A stretch of 64,000 nt of DNA from JACVRW01 sp963820315 (GTDB lineage: Bacteria; Actinomycetota; Thermoleophilia; Solirubrobacterales; Thermoleophilaceae). The notes below the pieces were generated by a model. That model had not been told where the DNA came from and did no database searches. It was given only the letters and a program-made list of their open reading frames with translations. The stretch spans positions 48,433-112,432 of the forward strand of contig CAWFZK010000003.1 in NCBI GenBank assembly GCA_963820315.1. The letters run 5' to 3'. Made by a program: the position numbers and the translations under genes. Shown here one piece after another: positions 52,428 through 61,749 of this stretch (position 1 is its first letter; every line of letters begins with the position of its first letter).

Positions 52428-53954
52428 ATGAGAGGGGTCGTCGCCGCCGGCCATCCGCTGACGGCGCGAACAGGAGCGGACGTGCTCCGTGCCGGCGGCA
52501 ACGCCGTCGACGCGGCGGTCGCCTGCGTGCTGATGTCGTTCGTCGCGGAGTCGCCGCTGACCGGCCCCGGCGCCGGCGGCTTCATGCTCGTGCACGTCCC
52601 TGACGGCGGCTCGCACCTGCTCGACTTCTTCGTCGCCGCGCCCGGGAAGGGGAGCGAGGACCGCGAGCCGGCCGCTCTGCTGCCTATCGACGTTCATTTC
52701 TCCGAGGACGCCATCCAGCGCTTCAACGTCGGCCCGTCCTCGTGCGGCGCCTACGGCACGACACTCGGGCTGGCCCAGGCGCTCGAGCGCTTTGGCAGCG
52801 TGCGGCTCGCCGACCTCACCGCGGCGCCGGCGCGCGCCGCGCGCGAGGGCGTCGAGGTCGTGCCGATGCAGGCCTTCCTGTTCCAGGTGCTGGAGCCGAT
52901 CCTGCGCGCGACGCCCGAGTGCGAGGCGATCTACGCGCCCGGCGGCGAGCTGCTGCGCGAGGGCGACACCATCCGGCTGCCCGAGCTGGCGGGCCTGCTC
53001 GAGCGGCTCGGGGCCGAGGGGCCTGGATTCCTCTACACGGGCGACGTGGCGGCCGCCGCGAGCGACTGGGTGCTCGAGCGCGGCGGGCTGCTCACGCGCG
53101 AGGACCTCTCCTCCTACGAGGTGATCGAGCGCCCGCCCGCGCGCGTCGGCTACCGCGGGCGGGAGGTGCTCACCAACCCGCCGCCCTCCTCGGGCGGCAT
53201 CCTGATCGCGGACGCGCTCGGGATCCTCGAGCGGCTCGAGCGGTCGACCGACGCCGACGTGATCGCCGAGGTGATCGCCTCCACCAACCGCGCACGCGAC
53301 GAGGACTTCCTCGAGGGCCTCGCCACCGAGGGCTACCTCGAGCAGTTCCTCGCCAAGGAGGCGCTCGACTCGGTCGCGATCGAGCTGCGCTCGCGGCTCG
53401 GAAATACGACCCACATCTCGGTGATGGACGCCGACGGCGCCTGCGCCTCGGTGACCTGCTCGAACGGCTCGTGCTCGGGCGTCGTCGTGCCCGGCACCGG
53501 TGTCCACCTCAACAACATGCTGGGCGAGCAGGACCTGAACCCGCTCGGCTTCCATCGCCACACGCCCGGCGCGCGCGTGCCGAGCATGATGGCCCCGACC
53601 GTCGTCCTGTCCGCGGACGACCGGCCTGAGATGGCCCTCGGCAGCGCCGGCTCCAACCGGATCCGCTCGGCGATCATTCAGACGATCATCGGTGTGATCG
53701 ACCACGGCCTGCCGGCCCAGGAGGCGGTTTCGAGCCCGCGCCTGCACGTCGAGGGCCGCGAGATCGACGCCGAGCCGGGCATGTCGGAGGGGCCGCTCGA
53801 CCGGCTCGAGGCGGGCGGCTGGCGCGTGCGCCGCTGGAGCGAGCAGAACCTCTTCTTCGGCGGGGTCCAGGCGGTGGCGCGCAATCCGGACACGGGTGAG
53901 CTGACCGGCGGCGGCGACCCGCGCCGCGGCGGGGTGAGCGAGACCGTCGCGTAG
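52428..53954 (+). CDS. Gamma-glutamyltransferase family protein
   Basis: A 508-aa Ntn hydrolase: VVAAGHPLTARTGADVLRAGGNAVDAAVA at the start, and GNTTHISVMDADG near residue 327, where the catalytic Thr should become the N-terminus of the small subunit. Later PSMMAPTVVL and GSAGSNRI form the active-site wall. No signal peptide is seen, so it may be cytosolic, unlike classical GGT. It should hydrolyse or transfer gamma-glutamyl groups. Confidence 0.92.
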   Translation: MRGVVAAGHPLTARTGADVLRAGGNAVDAAVACVLMSFVAESPLTGPGAGGFMLVHVPDGGSHLLDFFVAAPGKGSEDREPAALLPIDVHFSEDAIQRFNVGPSSCGAYGTTLGLAQALERFGSVRLADLTAAPARAAREGVEVVPMQAFLFQVLEPILRATPECEAIYAPGGELLREGDTIRLPELAGLLERLGAEGPGFLYTGDVAAAASDWVLERGGLLTREDLSSYEVIERPPARVGYRGREVLTNPPPSSGGILIADALGILERLERSTDADVIAEVIASTNRARDEDFLEGLATEGYLEQFLAKEALDSVAIELRSRLGNTTHISVMDADGACASVTCSNGSCSGVVVPGTGVHLNNMLGEQDLNPLGFHRHTPGARVPSMMAPTVVLSADDRPEMALGSAGSNRIRSAIIQTIIGVIDHGLPAQEAVSSPRLHVEGREIDAEPGMSEGPLDRLEAGGWRVRRWSEQNLFFGGVQAVARNPDTGELTGGGDPRRGGVSETVA

Positions 53955-54037
53955 TTCGACCGGGTGTCGAAAAGGGCTCCGGGAATCTCGGACAGCCGTC
54001 GAATGAGCTTCGCGCCCTTATTGCCGATCCTGAGTAC

Positions 54038-55493
54038 ATGGCGGAGCGGCTATCGGCGTTCGACGGATCCTTCCTCCGGGTCGAGACCTCGAACGCCCAC
54101 ATGCATGTGGCCTGGAGCGCCAGCTTCCGCGTCGCGCCGGGACGCCCGCGGCCGACGCTCGCCCGCCTGCGGCGCCACATCGACGCCCGCCTCGACCTCA
54201 TCCCGCGCTTCCGCACCCGCCTTGCCTATCCGCTGCCGGGCATGGGCGAGCCCTTCTGGGTCGACGACCCGGCCTTCGACGTGTCGCGCCACGTCCTCGA
54301 GCTCGGCATGCCGAACGCCGAGCTCGACGACCGCCGCTTCGCGTTCCTCTGCGACCGCATCCTGTCCGAGCCGCTCGCTCGCGACCGGCCGCTCTGGGAG
54401 ATCAGGCTGGCGCCGCGGCTCCAGGGCGAGCGCTGCGGCATCCTCGCGCGCATTCACCATGCGCTCGTCGACGGCAGGTCGGCGCTCGAGGTCGCGCTGC
54501 TCCTGCTGGACACCGACCCGGACGCCGCCACCGGGCTGCCGGCGCGCTGGCAGCCGAGGCCCGCGCCGGGTAGCGCGCGTCTCGCCGCCGGGGCGATCGC
54601 ATCGGGCGCCGGCGAGTCGCTGAGAGCTGCGCGCTCGGCGGTCCGCATGGCCGGCGAGCCCCGCTCGTCCGCATCCCGGCTCGCGGGGACGCTACGGCGC
54701 GCGGCGCTTGCGGCCGGCGAGGACCTGCTGCGGCCCGCGCCGTCGTCGGCGCTGAACGCGCGCATCGGCCCGCGCCGGCGGCTCGTGCGCCACACGGTTC
54801 CGATCGAGGACGTGCTGATCGCCAAGCGCCGCCTCGGCGTGACGCTCAACGACGTCTGCCTCGCGATGGCCGCCGGCGGTCTGCGCCGGCTGGCGCTCGC
54901 GCGCGGCGAGTCGCCGCGGCCGCTCAAGGCGATGGTGCCCGTGAACGTCCGCGGCGAGGGCGAGGACGCGTCGCTCGGCAACCGCATCTCGTTCGCCTTC
55001 ATCGACCTGCCGCTGGACGTGGCGAGCCCTCAGCGCCGGCTCGCCCGCATCCACACGGCGACGGCCGCCTTCAAGCGCGGCGGCAAGCCGGCCGGCGCGG
55101 GGGCGGTGCTTCGGAGCGCTCGGCCTGCTGCCCGATCCGCTGCGGGGGGTGGCGGCGAAGGCGGTCGCGCACCCGCGGGTCTACAACCTGACCGTCTCGA
55201 ACATCCCGGGTCCGCGCATGCCGGTGTACATGCTCGGGGCCGAGCTGCTGGAGGCCCACCCCGTGGTGCCGATCGCCGAGGGCCACGCCCTCTCGATCGG
55301 CATCTTCAGCCACGGCGAGCAGCTGGGCTTCGGCCTGTATGCAGACCCGGAAGCCTTCCCGCAGGTCGACGACCTGCCGGCAAGCCTCGGCGTCTCCCTG
55401 CGAGAGCTCCTCCTTCCCCGGGGGGCGACGAGGACGGGGGACCGGCCGCGCGGGCGCGGCCGGTCCCCCGCTTCAAAAGTCGTAGCGGTCTGA
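54038..55493 (+). CDS. WS/DGAT acyltransferase, frameshifted
   Basis: A wax ester synthase/diacylglycerol acyltransferase. ERLSAFDGSFLRVET at the start, active-site RIHHALVDGRSALEV near residue 140, and PLKAMVPVNVRGEGEDASLGNRISF. The frame breaks near 55110-55111 (an extra T would explain it) and resumes as GALGLLPDPLRG, then VYNLTVSNIPGPRMPVYMLG and HALSIGIFSHGEQLGFGLYAD, ending at 55493. Joined length is about 484 aa, normal. It makes storage lipids in the family. The last codons are part of a strong hairpin. Confidence 0.85.
55436..55469 (+). terminator. Strong GC stem-loop at the WS/DGAT 3' end
   Basis: Arms of 14 bases (55436-55449 and 55456-55469) pair perfectly around loop GCGGGC, starting with five G and ending with five C. 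No T-run follows, so it is not a textbook intrinsic terminator, though such stems stop transcription in some actinobacteria. It lies within the last 20 codons of the gene. Confidence 0.5.
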
Positions 55494-55500
55494 GGACCGC

Positions 55501-55523
55501 CGAGCGGGGATGATCCCCGCTCG
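55501..55523. promoter_or_regulatory. Palindrome reaching into the MFS start codon
   Basis: CGAGCGGGGA (55501-55510) and TCCCCGCTCG (55514-55523) are perfect 10-base arms around TGA. The last base of the right arm is the G of the GTG start at 55523. It is either an operator or an RNA hairpin that blocks initiation. No ribosome site or TANNNT box is visible. Confidence 0.55.
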
Positions 55524-56971
55524 TGACCGAGGCAAACAGACGCTGGTGGACCCTGGGCGGCACCTGCATGGGCCTGTTCGTGCTGATGCTCGACTCGACC
55601 GTGATCAACGTCGCGCTGCCGGATATCGCCCGCAGCCTCGACGCCTCGACCGCCGGTCTGCAGTGGGTCGTGAACGCATACCTGCTGGTGCTGGCGTCGT
55701 TCGTCGTCAGCGCGGGCCGGCTCGGCGACATCGTCGGACGCCGGCGGGTGTTCGTGCTCGGCATGGCAGCGTTCGCGGGCGGCTCTGTGGTGGCCGCGCT
55801 GTCGGGCTCGGAGGAGGTGCTGATCGCAGGGCGCATCCTGCAGGGGATCGGCGGCGCAGCCCTCCTGGGACTGTCGCTCGCGATCGTCTCGACCGTCTTC
55901 CCGGCCGCCGAGCGCGCTCGCGCGCTCGGTATCTGGACCGGGGTGTCGGCGCTCGCGCTGGGCATCGGACCCCTGGTCGGCGGCGCCCTGGTCGACGCGG
56001 TCAGCTGGCGCTGGCTGTTCTGGCTCAACCTGCCCTTTTGCCTGCTCGGCGTGGCGCTCGTGCTCGCGTCGACCGACGAGCAACGCGACGAGACCGCAGG
56101 GTCCCGGATCGACATCCCCGGCGTCGTGACCGTGGGGCTGGGGCTGGCAGCGATCGTGATCGCGCTCGTCGAGGGCAAGGTGTGGGGTTGGACCTCGGTC
56201 GCCACGCTCGGCTTGTTCGCGACGGGCGTAGCGCTGCTGGTCGCGTTCTGGTTCATCGAGCACCGCGTCCGCTGGCCGATCGTCGAGTTCGACCTGTTTC
56301 GCAACGGCCCCTACTTCGGGGCCAGCGCGGCCGGCTTCTGCCTGGTCGGCTGTTACTGGGGCCTGATGTTCCTGCAGCCGCAGTACCTGCAGACCGCCCT
56401 CGGCCACAGCGCCCTGGGAGCAGGCGTGCTGATCCTGCCGGTGACGGCGCCGATGATCGTGATCTCGCCGCTCGGCGGCCGCCTCATCGGGCGTTTCGGC
56501 GTCCGCCCGCTGATGACCGTCGGCATGGCGCTCGGCACGGCGGGGCTGGTCGTGCTCGCCCAGGTCGACAGCGGCAGCGACTACGCGCTGCTGTTCCCGG
56601 GCTATCTGCTGTTCGGGCTCGCGCTCGGCTTCGTCTACGCGCCGATGTCGACTGCGGCCATGACGGCCATGCCGCCGGCGAAGGCCGGCATCGCGGCGGG
56701 CGTGCTCGGGATGAACCGCGTCCTGGCCGGTGCGATCACGCTCGCGGCGGCCGGCGCCATCTTTCAGGCGGTCCTCGACGACGACCGCCACGCGGGCGAG
56801 GCCGATCCGGCGGCGTTCGCGTCAGCACTGTCGAGCTCGATGTGGCTGCTCGCCGGGCTGTGCGCGATCGGCACGGTCCTCACCTGGGCGTTCGTGCGCA
56901 CGAGCGACGAAGCGGTCGTCCCCGAGCACGGGCCGCATCGTCACTTCCACCTGCCGTGGGTCGCCGATTGA
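55523..56971 (+). CDS. MFS drug/metabolite exporter (DHA2, 14-segment type)
   Basis: A 482-aa transporter with about 14 membrane segments. The DHA2 motif LDSTVINVALPDIARSL occurs in segment 1, GRLGDIVGRRRVFVLG in the loop 2-3, and the antiporter motif C GIGPLVGGALVD in segment 5. It exports drugs or metabolites using protons. The His-rich tail (HGPHRHFHLP) is unusual and might bind metal. Regulated perhaps through the palindrome at its start. Confidence 0.93.
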   Translation: MTEANRRWWTLGGTCMGLFVLMLDSTVINVALPDIARSLDASTAGLQWVVNAYLLVLASFVVSAGRLGDIVGRRRVFVLGMAAFAGGSVVAALSGSEEVLIAGRILQGIGGAALLGLSLAIVSTVFPAAERARALGIWTGVSALALGIGPLVGGALVDAVSWRWLFWLNLPFCLLGVALVLASTDEQRDETAGSRIDIPGVVTVGLGLAAIVIALVEGKVWGWTSVATLGLFATGVALLVAFWFIEHRVRWPIVEFDLFRNGPYFGASAAGFCLVGCYWGLMFLQPQYLQTALGHSALGAGVLILPVTAPMIVISPLGGRLIGRFGVRPLMTVGMALGTAGLVVLAQVDSGSDYALLFPGYLLFGLALGFVYAPMSTAAMTAMPPAKAGIAAGVLGMNRVLAGAITLAAAGAIFQAVLDDDRHAGEADPAAFASALSSSMWLLAGLCAIGTVLTWAFVRTSDEAVVPEHGPHRHFHLPWVAD

Positions 56972-56974
56972 CGG

Positions 56975-57619
56975 TCAGCGGCGGCGGACGAACGTCAGCC
57001 CGTCGGCCACCAGCACCATCACGCTGTCGACGCGCTCATCGGCCGTCACGTGGTCGTTCAGCTCGTCCATGATGCGCTCGCGCTCGTCCTGCGGGTCGGT
57101 GACCGAGCCGCGCAGCAGCACGTTGTCGATCAGGAGCAGGCCCCCGGGAAGCATGCGCGGGACGAGCTCCTCGTAGTAGTCCGGGTATGCGGTCTTGTCC
57201 GCATCGAGGAAGGCGAAGTCGAAGGTCGGCTCGGCCGGGAGGGCCCGCAGCGACTCGAGCGCGGGGCCCACGATGATCTCCACTCGATCCGCGACCCCGG
57301 CGTCCTCGAGGTTGCGGCGCGCGACGTCCGCGTACTCCTGTTCGAGCTCCAGGCAGGTCAGCCGGCCACCGTCGGCGAGGCCGCGCGCAATCGAGATGGC
57401 GCCGTAGCCCGTGAACGTGCCGAGCTCGATCGCCCGGCGGGCCCCGACGAGCCGCGCGAGCATGGTGAGCAGGCCGGCCTCGTCCGGGGTGGTCGCCATC
57501 TGGGCCAGCGGCATCTCCGCGGTCTCGCGCGCAACGCGCTCCAGCACCTCGTCCTGGCCGGCGTGCCGGGCGAGGTAGTCGACGACCTCCTGAGTGACCT
57601 CTGTCTTGATGAGCGCCAT
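56975..57619 (-). CDS. O-methyltransferase (CCoAOMT-like)
   Basis: A 214-aa SAM enzyme: ALIKTEVTQEVVDYL, then ELGTFTGYGAISIARGL, FAFLDADKTAYPDYYEELVPRM and LLLIDNVLLRGSV, the family's metal and SAM sites. Acts on catechol-like hydroxyls. ATG 57619 follows the LON-domain gene stop by 8 bases; the longer open frame is the shadow of that gene. Confidence 0.92.
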   Translation of the reverse strand: MALIKTEVTQEVVDYLARHAGQDEVLERVARETAEMPLAQMATTPDEAGLLTMLARLVGARRAIELGTFTGYGAISIARGLADGGRLTCLELEQEYADVARRNLEDAGVADRVEIIVGPALESLRALPAEPTFDFAFLDADKTAYPDYYEELVPRMLPGGLLLIDNVLLRGSVTDPQDERERIMDELNDHVTADERVDSVMVLVADGLTFVRRR

Positions 57620-57627
57620 GCGCGAGC

Positions 57628-58245
57628 TCAGGTTGGCAGATGCCCGTTCCCGCGCGCCCGCTCGGCGGCGAACTCCGCGAGGCGGATGCGCTCGAGCGCC
57701 TCGGTGAACAGGGTGTCGAGCTGCTCGAGCCGGCCGCGCTCGGAGCGGAGCTCCAGCAGCTCCTGCTTCGCGGCGGGCTCCACGTCGAGCGTCGCCGCCA
57801 TCCCGTAGGCGTCGAGCTGCGAGAGCGCATCGTCCTCGGGCCGCGACTCGGTGAGCTCCTCGACCAGGTCGGCATAGCGCCGGCGCGCGTTGTCGGCCGC
57901 CTCGGCGTCGGCGCTGTCGCCGTCGTCGAGGACCTCGATGTCGCCGGCGGGGTACGGGAGGTCCTCGATCTTGCGCAGCAGCCGGAACGGCTCGGTGCCC
58001 TGGACGAGGATGTTGAGGCGGCCGTCCTCGAAGCGCTCGAGCACGCGCGAGATGCGCGCCGAGCAGCCGGTTTCCTTCAGGCCGTCGTCCGAGAGCCAGA
58101 TGATCCCGAACTCGCTCTCCCCGTTGAGGCACTCGTCGATCATCAGCTTGTAGCGGTCCTCGAAGATGTGCAGCGGGACGAGCTCCTGCGGCAGCAGCAC
58201 GAGTCCGAGCGGGAAAAGCGGGAAGCGCTCGATCGTGCGGGTCAT
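57628..58245 (-). CDS. LON peptidase substrate-binding domain protein
   Basis: A 205-aa protein with only the N-terminal LON domain: RFPLFPLGLVLLPQELVPLHIFEDRYKLMI, then FGIIWLSDDG and GRLNILVQGTEPFRLL. The C-terminal half is a charged helical bundle. No ATPase or protease domain is present. Such proteins may bind unfolded or regulatory proteins. Its -10 box overlaps the photolyase promoter. Confidence 0.9.
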   Translation of the reverse strand: MTRTIERFPLFPLGLVLLPQELVPLHIFEDRYKLMIDECLNGESEFGIIWLSDDGLKETGCSARISRVLERFEDGRLNILVQGTEPFRLLRKIEDLPYPAGDIEVLDDGDSADAEAADNARRRYADLVEELTESRPEDDALSQLDAYGMAATLDVEPAAKQELLELRSERGRLEQLDTLFTEALERIRLAEFAAERARGNGHLPT

Positions 58246-58252
58246 GGATATC

Positions 58253-58262
58253 AGGCTACCGT
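58253..58262. promoter_or_regulatory. Back-to-back -10 boxes, LON-domain/photolyase
   Basis: AGGCTACCGT reads TAGCCT on the minus strand (58258-58253, 7 bases before ATG 58245) and TACCGT on the plus strand (58257-58262, 8 bases before ATG 58271). The two boxes share the TA at 58257-58258. Confidence 0.6.
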
Positions 58263-58270
58263 CGGGGCCG

Positions 58271-59644
58271 ATGACGGCTCTGCTGTGGCTGACGAGGGAC
58301 CTGCGCGCGCACGACCACCCGGCCCTGCGCGCCGCGCTCGACCGGCACGAGCGGGTGGTGCCCGTCTTCTGCTTCGACCCGCGGCTCCTGAACGGGCGAC
58401 ACGCGTCCGCGACGCGCACGCGCTTCATGCTCGACTGCCTCGAGGAGCTCGACGAGCGGCTCGGCGGGATCGTCTTCCGGGAGGGCACGCCCGAGCGCGA
58501 GCTCCCGGCTCTGGCGGGCGAGCTCGGGGCCGAGGCGGTCCATGCGAGTGCCGACGTGGGCCCGTTCGCGCGCCGTCGCCTCGACGCGGTCCGGCGCGCG
58601 CTCGACTGCGAGCTCGTGCTGCATCCGGGCATCGCGGCGGTCGACGACCTGGGAGCGATCCGCACCGGCGCCGGCAAGCCGTACACGGTCTTCAGCCCGT
58701 TCCACCGTTCCTGGCTCGAGGAGCCGCGCCGCGAACCGATCGGGGCGCCGCGCACGCTGCGCGGCCTCCCGTCGGGCGTGCGCAAGGGGCGGCTGCCGTC
58801 GCTCGCGTCGCTCGGGCTCGAGGGCGAGCTGGACCAGCCGCCGCCCGGCGGCGAGCAGGCCGCCCGCAAGGCGCTGTCCGGCTTCCTGCGCGACGGCGTG
58901 CGCAGCTACGAGGACAAGCACGACGCGCTGGGCGCCGACGCCACCTCGCGGCTGTCGCCCTACCTTCACTTCGGCTGCATCTCGCCGCGTGAGATCGAGG
59001 AGCGCCTGCCCGGCGGCGCCGGCCCCGAGGCGTTTCGGCGTCAGCTCTGCTGGCGCGACTTCTACGCCCACGTGCTGCTCCACTTCCCGCGCAACGCGCG
59101 CTCTGAGTTTCAGGAGCGCTACCGCGGCTCGATCTCGTGGAGCCGCTCGGAGAAGAGCTTCGACGCCTGGCGGGACGGCCGCACCGGCTATCCGCTCGTG
59201 GACGCTGCGATGCGCCAGCTGCGCAGCGAGGGCTGGATGCACAACCGCGGCCGGCTGGTGGTCGGCTCGTTCCTGACGAAGCACCTCGGCATCGACTGGC
59301 GCTGGGGCGAGCGCTGGTTCATGCGCATGCTGGTCGACGGCGATCAGGCGAACAACAACGGCAACTGGCAATGGATCGCGTCGGTCGGCGTCGACCCGCA
59401 GCCCTTCTTCCGGCGCATCTACAACCCCACGCTGCAGATGCGGCGGCACGACCCGGAGGGGCGCTACGTGCGCCGCCACGTCGAGGAGCTGCGCGAGGTG
59501 CCCGACGAGTACCTCGCCGAGCCCTGGACGATGCCCGCCCAGGTCCAGGAGGCATGTGGCTGCGTGATCGGCACGGACTACCCGGAACCGATCGTCGACC
59601 ATGCTGAGGCGCGCCGCGCCGCCTTCGACCGCTACGGGGGATAG
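58271..59644 (+). CDS. phrB: Deoxyribodipyrimidine photolyase
   Basis: A 457-aa class I CPD photolyase/cryptochrome. The N-terminal antenna domain starts ALLWLTRDLRAHDHPALRAAL. The FAD domain has ASRLSPYLHFGCISPREI-type sequence, TGYPLVDAAMRQLRSEGWMHNR, KHLGIDWRWGERWF and DQANNNGNWQWIASVGVDP. It repairs UV-made pyrimidine dimers with light. The ATG at 58271 was chosen over the open frame to 58166. Confidence 0.95.
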   Translation: MTALLWLTRDLRAHDHPALRAALDRHERVVPVFCFDPRLLNGRHASATRTRFMLDCLEELDERLGGIVFREGTPERELPALAGELGAEAVHASADVGPFARRRLDAVRRALDCELVLHPGIAAVDDLGAIRTGAGKPYTVFSPFHRSWLEEPRREPIGAPRTLRGLPSGVRKGRLPSLASLGLEGELDQPPPGGEQAARKALSGFLRDGVRSYEDKHDALGADATSRLSPYLHFGCISPREIEERLPGGAGPEAFRRQLCWRDFYAHVLLHFPRNARSEFQERYRGSISWSRSEKSFDAWRDGRTGYPLVDAAMRQLRSEGWMHNRGRLVVGSFLTKHLGIDWRWGERWFMRMLVDGDQANNNGNWQWIASVGVDPQPFFRRIYNPTLQMRRHDPEGRYVRRHVEELREVPDEYLAEPWTMPAQVQEACGCVIGTDYPEPIVDHAEARRAAFDRYGG

Positions 59645-59702
59645 ACGTCCAGGCATCCGGCCACCGGCTAAGCCGCAGACCTGTGCCGCCGATAGAGGGC
59701 AC

Positions 59703-60023
59703 ATGTCCATCGAGGTGACCAACGGTCTCCCGGTGAGCGCCGACAACGGCGTGACTCTCGAGCTCACGCTGGCCGAGGCCGAGGCGGTCAAGTTCTGGCT
59801 GCTCAAGCCGTCGGCGGACGGAAGCGCCGCCATCGACGACGAGAATGCGAAGTCGGTGATGGTGAAGCTGGGCGCCAAGCTGGATTTCATCCAGGGCGTG
59901 CAGCAGGTCCGCGACGAGCTGGAGCATTCTGGCTTCGCCACCGAGAGCATGAGCGACGAACAGGTCGCTGAGCTCGGTAGGCGGATCGCCGAGTCCCCGA
60001 TTCGCCGCTTCTCCGGAAGCTAA
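59703..60023 (+). CDS. Small hypothetical acidic protein
   Basis: A 106-aa soluble, mostly helical protein (LTLAEAEAVKFWLLKPSADG, then LGAKLDFIQGVQQVRDELE). The C-terminus is Arg-containing. No family known to me. A weak AGAGG ribosome site lies before the ATG. It sits between photolyase and a membrane protein. Confidence 0.65.
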   Translation: MSIEVTNGLPVSADNGVTLELTLAEAEAVKFWLLKPSADGSAAIDDENAKSVMVKLGAKLDFIQGVQQVRDELEHSGFATESMSDEQVAELGRRIAESPIRRFSGS

Positions 60024-60105
60024 CCCCCACACAACTGACCACGACCCGGCGCGGGTGCGGCGCGGCATCCGCCGAGCCGCCCCGCCAGGGTCGACCCCTG
60101 CCCGC

Positions 60106-60111
60106 TACCGT
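60106..60111 (+). promoter_or_regulatory. Leaderless-type -10 box for the membrane protein at 60118
   Basis: TACCGT, 6 bases before the ATG. Confidence 0.4.
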
Positions 60112-60117
60112 CGCCTG

Positions 60118-61353
60118 ATGGCGACAGCCGCTTCGAAGGCGGTCCCGGCAGGGCCCGCGCACGTGGCGGTGGTGTCGTTCCTCGCCGCACGCGCCGCGCC
60201 CAGCGGCGGCTTCTGGATCGCCCTTGCCGGCGGCGTCGCGCTCGCGCGCGTGGCCCAGCGCCGCGGTGCCCGGCCCGGCTTCGGCGCGAGCATCGCCGCG
60301 ATGCTCGAGACGGTCGCGATCATCGGCCCGGCCCGCTTCGGCATCCCGTTGACGCAGGCGATCACCGCGCCGCTGCTCGGCCGCCTCGAGGCGCGCGGCT
60401 GGCGGCCGCTGCCGCAGGTCGTCGTCTGCGCGCTGCTGCGCATCCTCCACAACGGCGTCACGACGGCCTTCTTCATCTGGGTCATCACCGGCGGGCTCGA
60501 TGCCTACGCCGGCACCTACGACGCGATCGGCCGGCGCGTCGGGATCGAGGTGGGCACGGCGGACGCCCTCGTGCTGACGGCGATCGGCCTGCTGATCTGG
60601 GGCGTGTTCGCGAGCGTCGTGCAGGTGCTCGTCTATCGCCGCGGGCTCGCGCAGTGGCCCGAGGAGGGGGACGCGGGCTTCGTCGACGGCGATATACGCC
60701 GTCAAGGCAACGCGCATGAGGCGGCTGCGCGCAGGCGCTTCGACCCGCGCGCCATCACCATCACCGCCGCCATTCTCTTCGTGGTCCTCCTGGCGAGCAC
60801 GGAGTGGATCGTTCTGGGCACGGTGGCGCTCTTCCTGACGGCCGCCTGGCTCGTCTCGAAGCCCGATCGCGAGCCGCTCCCGACCGGCCTGCTGTTCGCG
60901 GCGATCCTCGCCCTCGGCGCACTGATCTTCGCGCTCGGCGGCGGACTCGGCATCGAGGTGGCGCTGCGGCGGGCTCTGCGCGCCGCGCTGATCGTGATGG
61001 TCGCCACCTGGCTGCGTGCCGCGGCGGGCGCGGAGGGGCTGCGCGAGGTGTTCAGGCGCGTCCTCGGCCGGCTGCGCGCCATCCCGTCGCTGCCCGAGGC
61101 GGCCGACGTCCTCGACCGGATCGCCGCCGAGGGCCGGCTCGCCGCGGCTGCACGCTCGCTCGGCGAGCAGCTGCGGGAGGTGCCGCTGCGCCCGGTCCCG
61201 TTCTGCGACGCCGTTCTCGCCTGGGTCGTAAGCGAGGCGCGGGCGTTCCGCCCGCAGCCGCCCGAGGCGCCGGCGCGGCTCGCGCTGCGGCCGCTTGACG
61301 TGCTGCTCGTCGTCCCGGTGGCGAGCGCGCTCGCGGCGCTAGCCCTGGCCTAG
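60118..61353 (+). CDS. Hypothetical membrane protein
   Basis: A 411-aa protein with about eight hydrophobic segments and a linker of charged residues in the middle (RRQGNAHEAAARRRFDPRAI). No family recognised. Near residues 60-95 is GPARFGIPLTQAITAPLLGRL, a possible re-entrant loop. The stop shares CTAG with the lipoprotein gene. Confidence 0.75.
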   Translation: MATAASKAVPAGPAHVAVVSFLAARAAPSGGFWIALAGGVALARVAQRRGARPGFGASIAAMLETVAIIGPARFGIPLTQAITAPLLGRLEARGWRPLPQVVVCALLRILHNGVTTAFFIWVITGGLDAYAGTYDAIGRRVGIEVGTADALVLTAIGLLIWGVFASVVQVLVYRRGLAQWPEEGDAGFVDGDIRRQGNAHEAAARRRFDPRAITITAAILFVVLLASTEWIVLGTVALFLTAAWLVSKPDREPLPTGLLFAAILALGALIFALGGGLGIEVALRRALRAALIVMVATWLRAAAGAEGLREVFRRVLGRLRAIPSLPEAADVLDRIAAEGRLAAAARSLGEQLREVPLRPVPFCDAVLAWVVSEARAFRPQPPEAPARLALRPLDVLLVVPVASALAALALA

Positions 61354-61741
61354 TTCTGCTCGGACAGTCCGCACTCGTCGCGGATGAACTTCTGAACCTT
61401 CGTGCCCGCCTTCTGGGTCTCCTGGAGGTCCACCTCGGACGCGTCCTGCGCGTCCCAGGCGTCCATCACCGTCTTCCACTCCGCGGAGATGTCCTCCGGC
61501 GGCTCGACCTTCTGCAGCTTGTCGATGGCGTTCTGGAACGCGTCCGCACCGCCGCCGCCCTGGCTCGTGAAGATCGTCTTGACCTCCTCGCAGAAGGAAG
61601 CGGTGCTCACGCCGCCGCCACCGCACCGCCACCGTCGTCGTCATCGTCACCGCACGAGGCGAGCACGCCGACGACCGCGAGCAGCGAGGCGAGGGCGGCG
61701 AACCGCGCGAACAGCGGACGGCGGTGGGCGATGAGGTGCAT
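61350..61741 (-). CDS. Small lipoprotein with apparent frameshift
   Basis: The signal peptide (FARFAALASLLAVVGVLASC) has a lipobox Cys followed by GDDDDDGGG, the same acidic-plus-glycine spacer as the betaine-binding lipoprotein. As written the frame stops at 61607, and the mature domain (VSTASFCEEVKTIF to RDECGLSEQN) is one frame off. Adding one G at 61623-61627 makes a single 130-aa lipoprotein. The mature part is helical with two Cys. Alternatively, two coupled ORFs overlap by GTGA. Preceded by an AAGGAG site. Confidence 0.7.
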
Positions 61742-61749
61742 GGTTCTCC

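Noticed and set aside
55436..55469. Classical rho-independent terminator
   Set aside because: The stem is very strong, but no T-run follows it and it lies inside the last codons of the gene. It is listed only as a candidate 3'-end structure.
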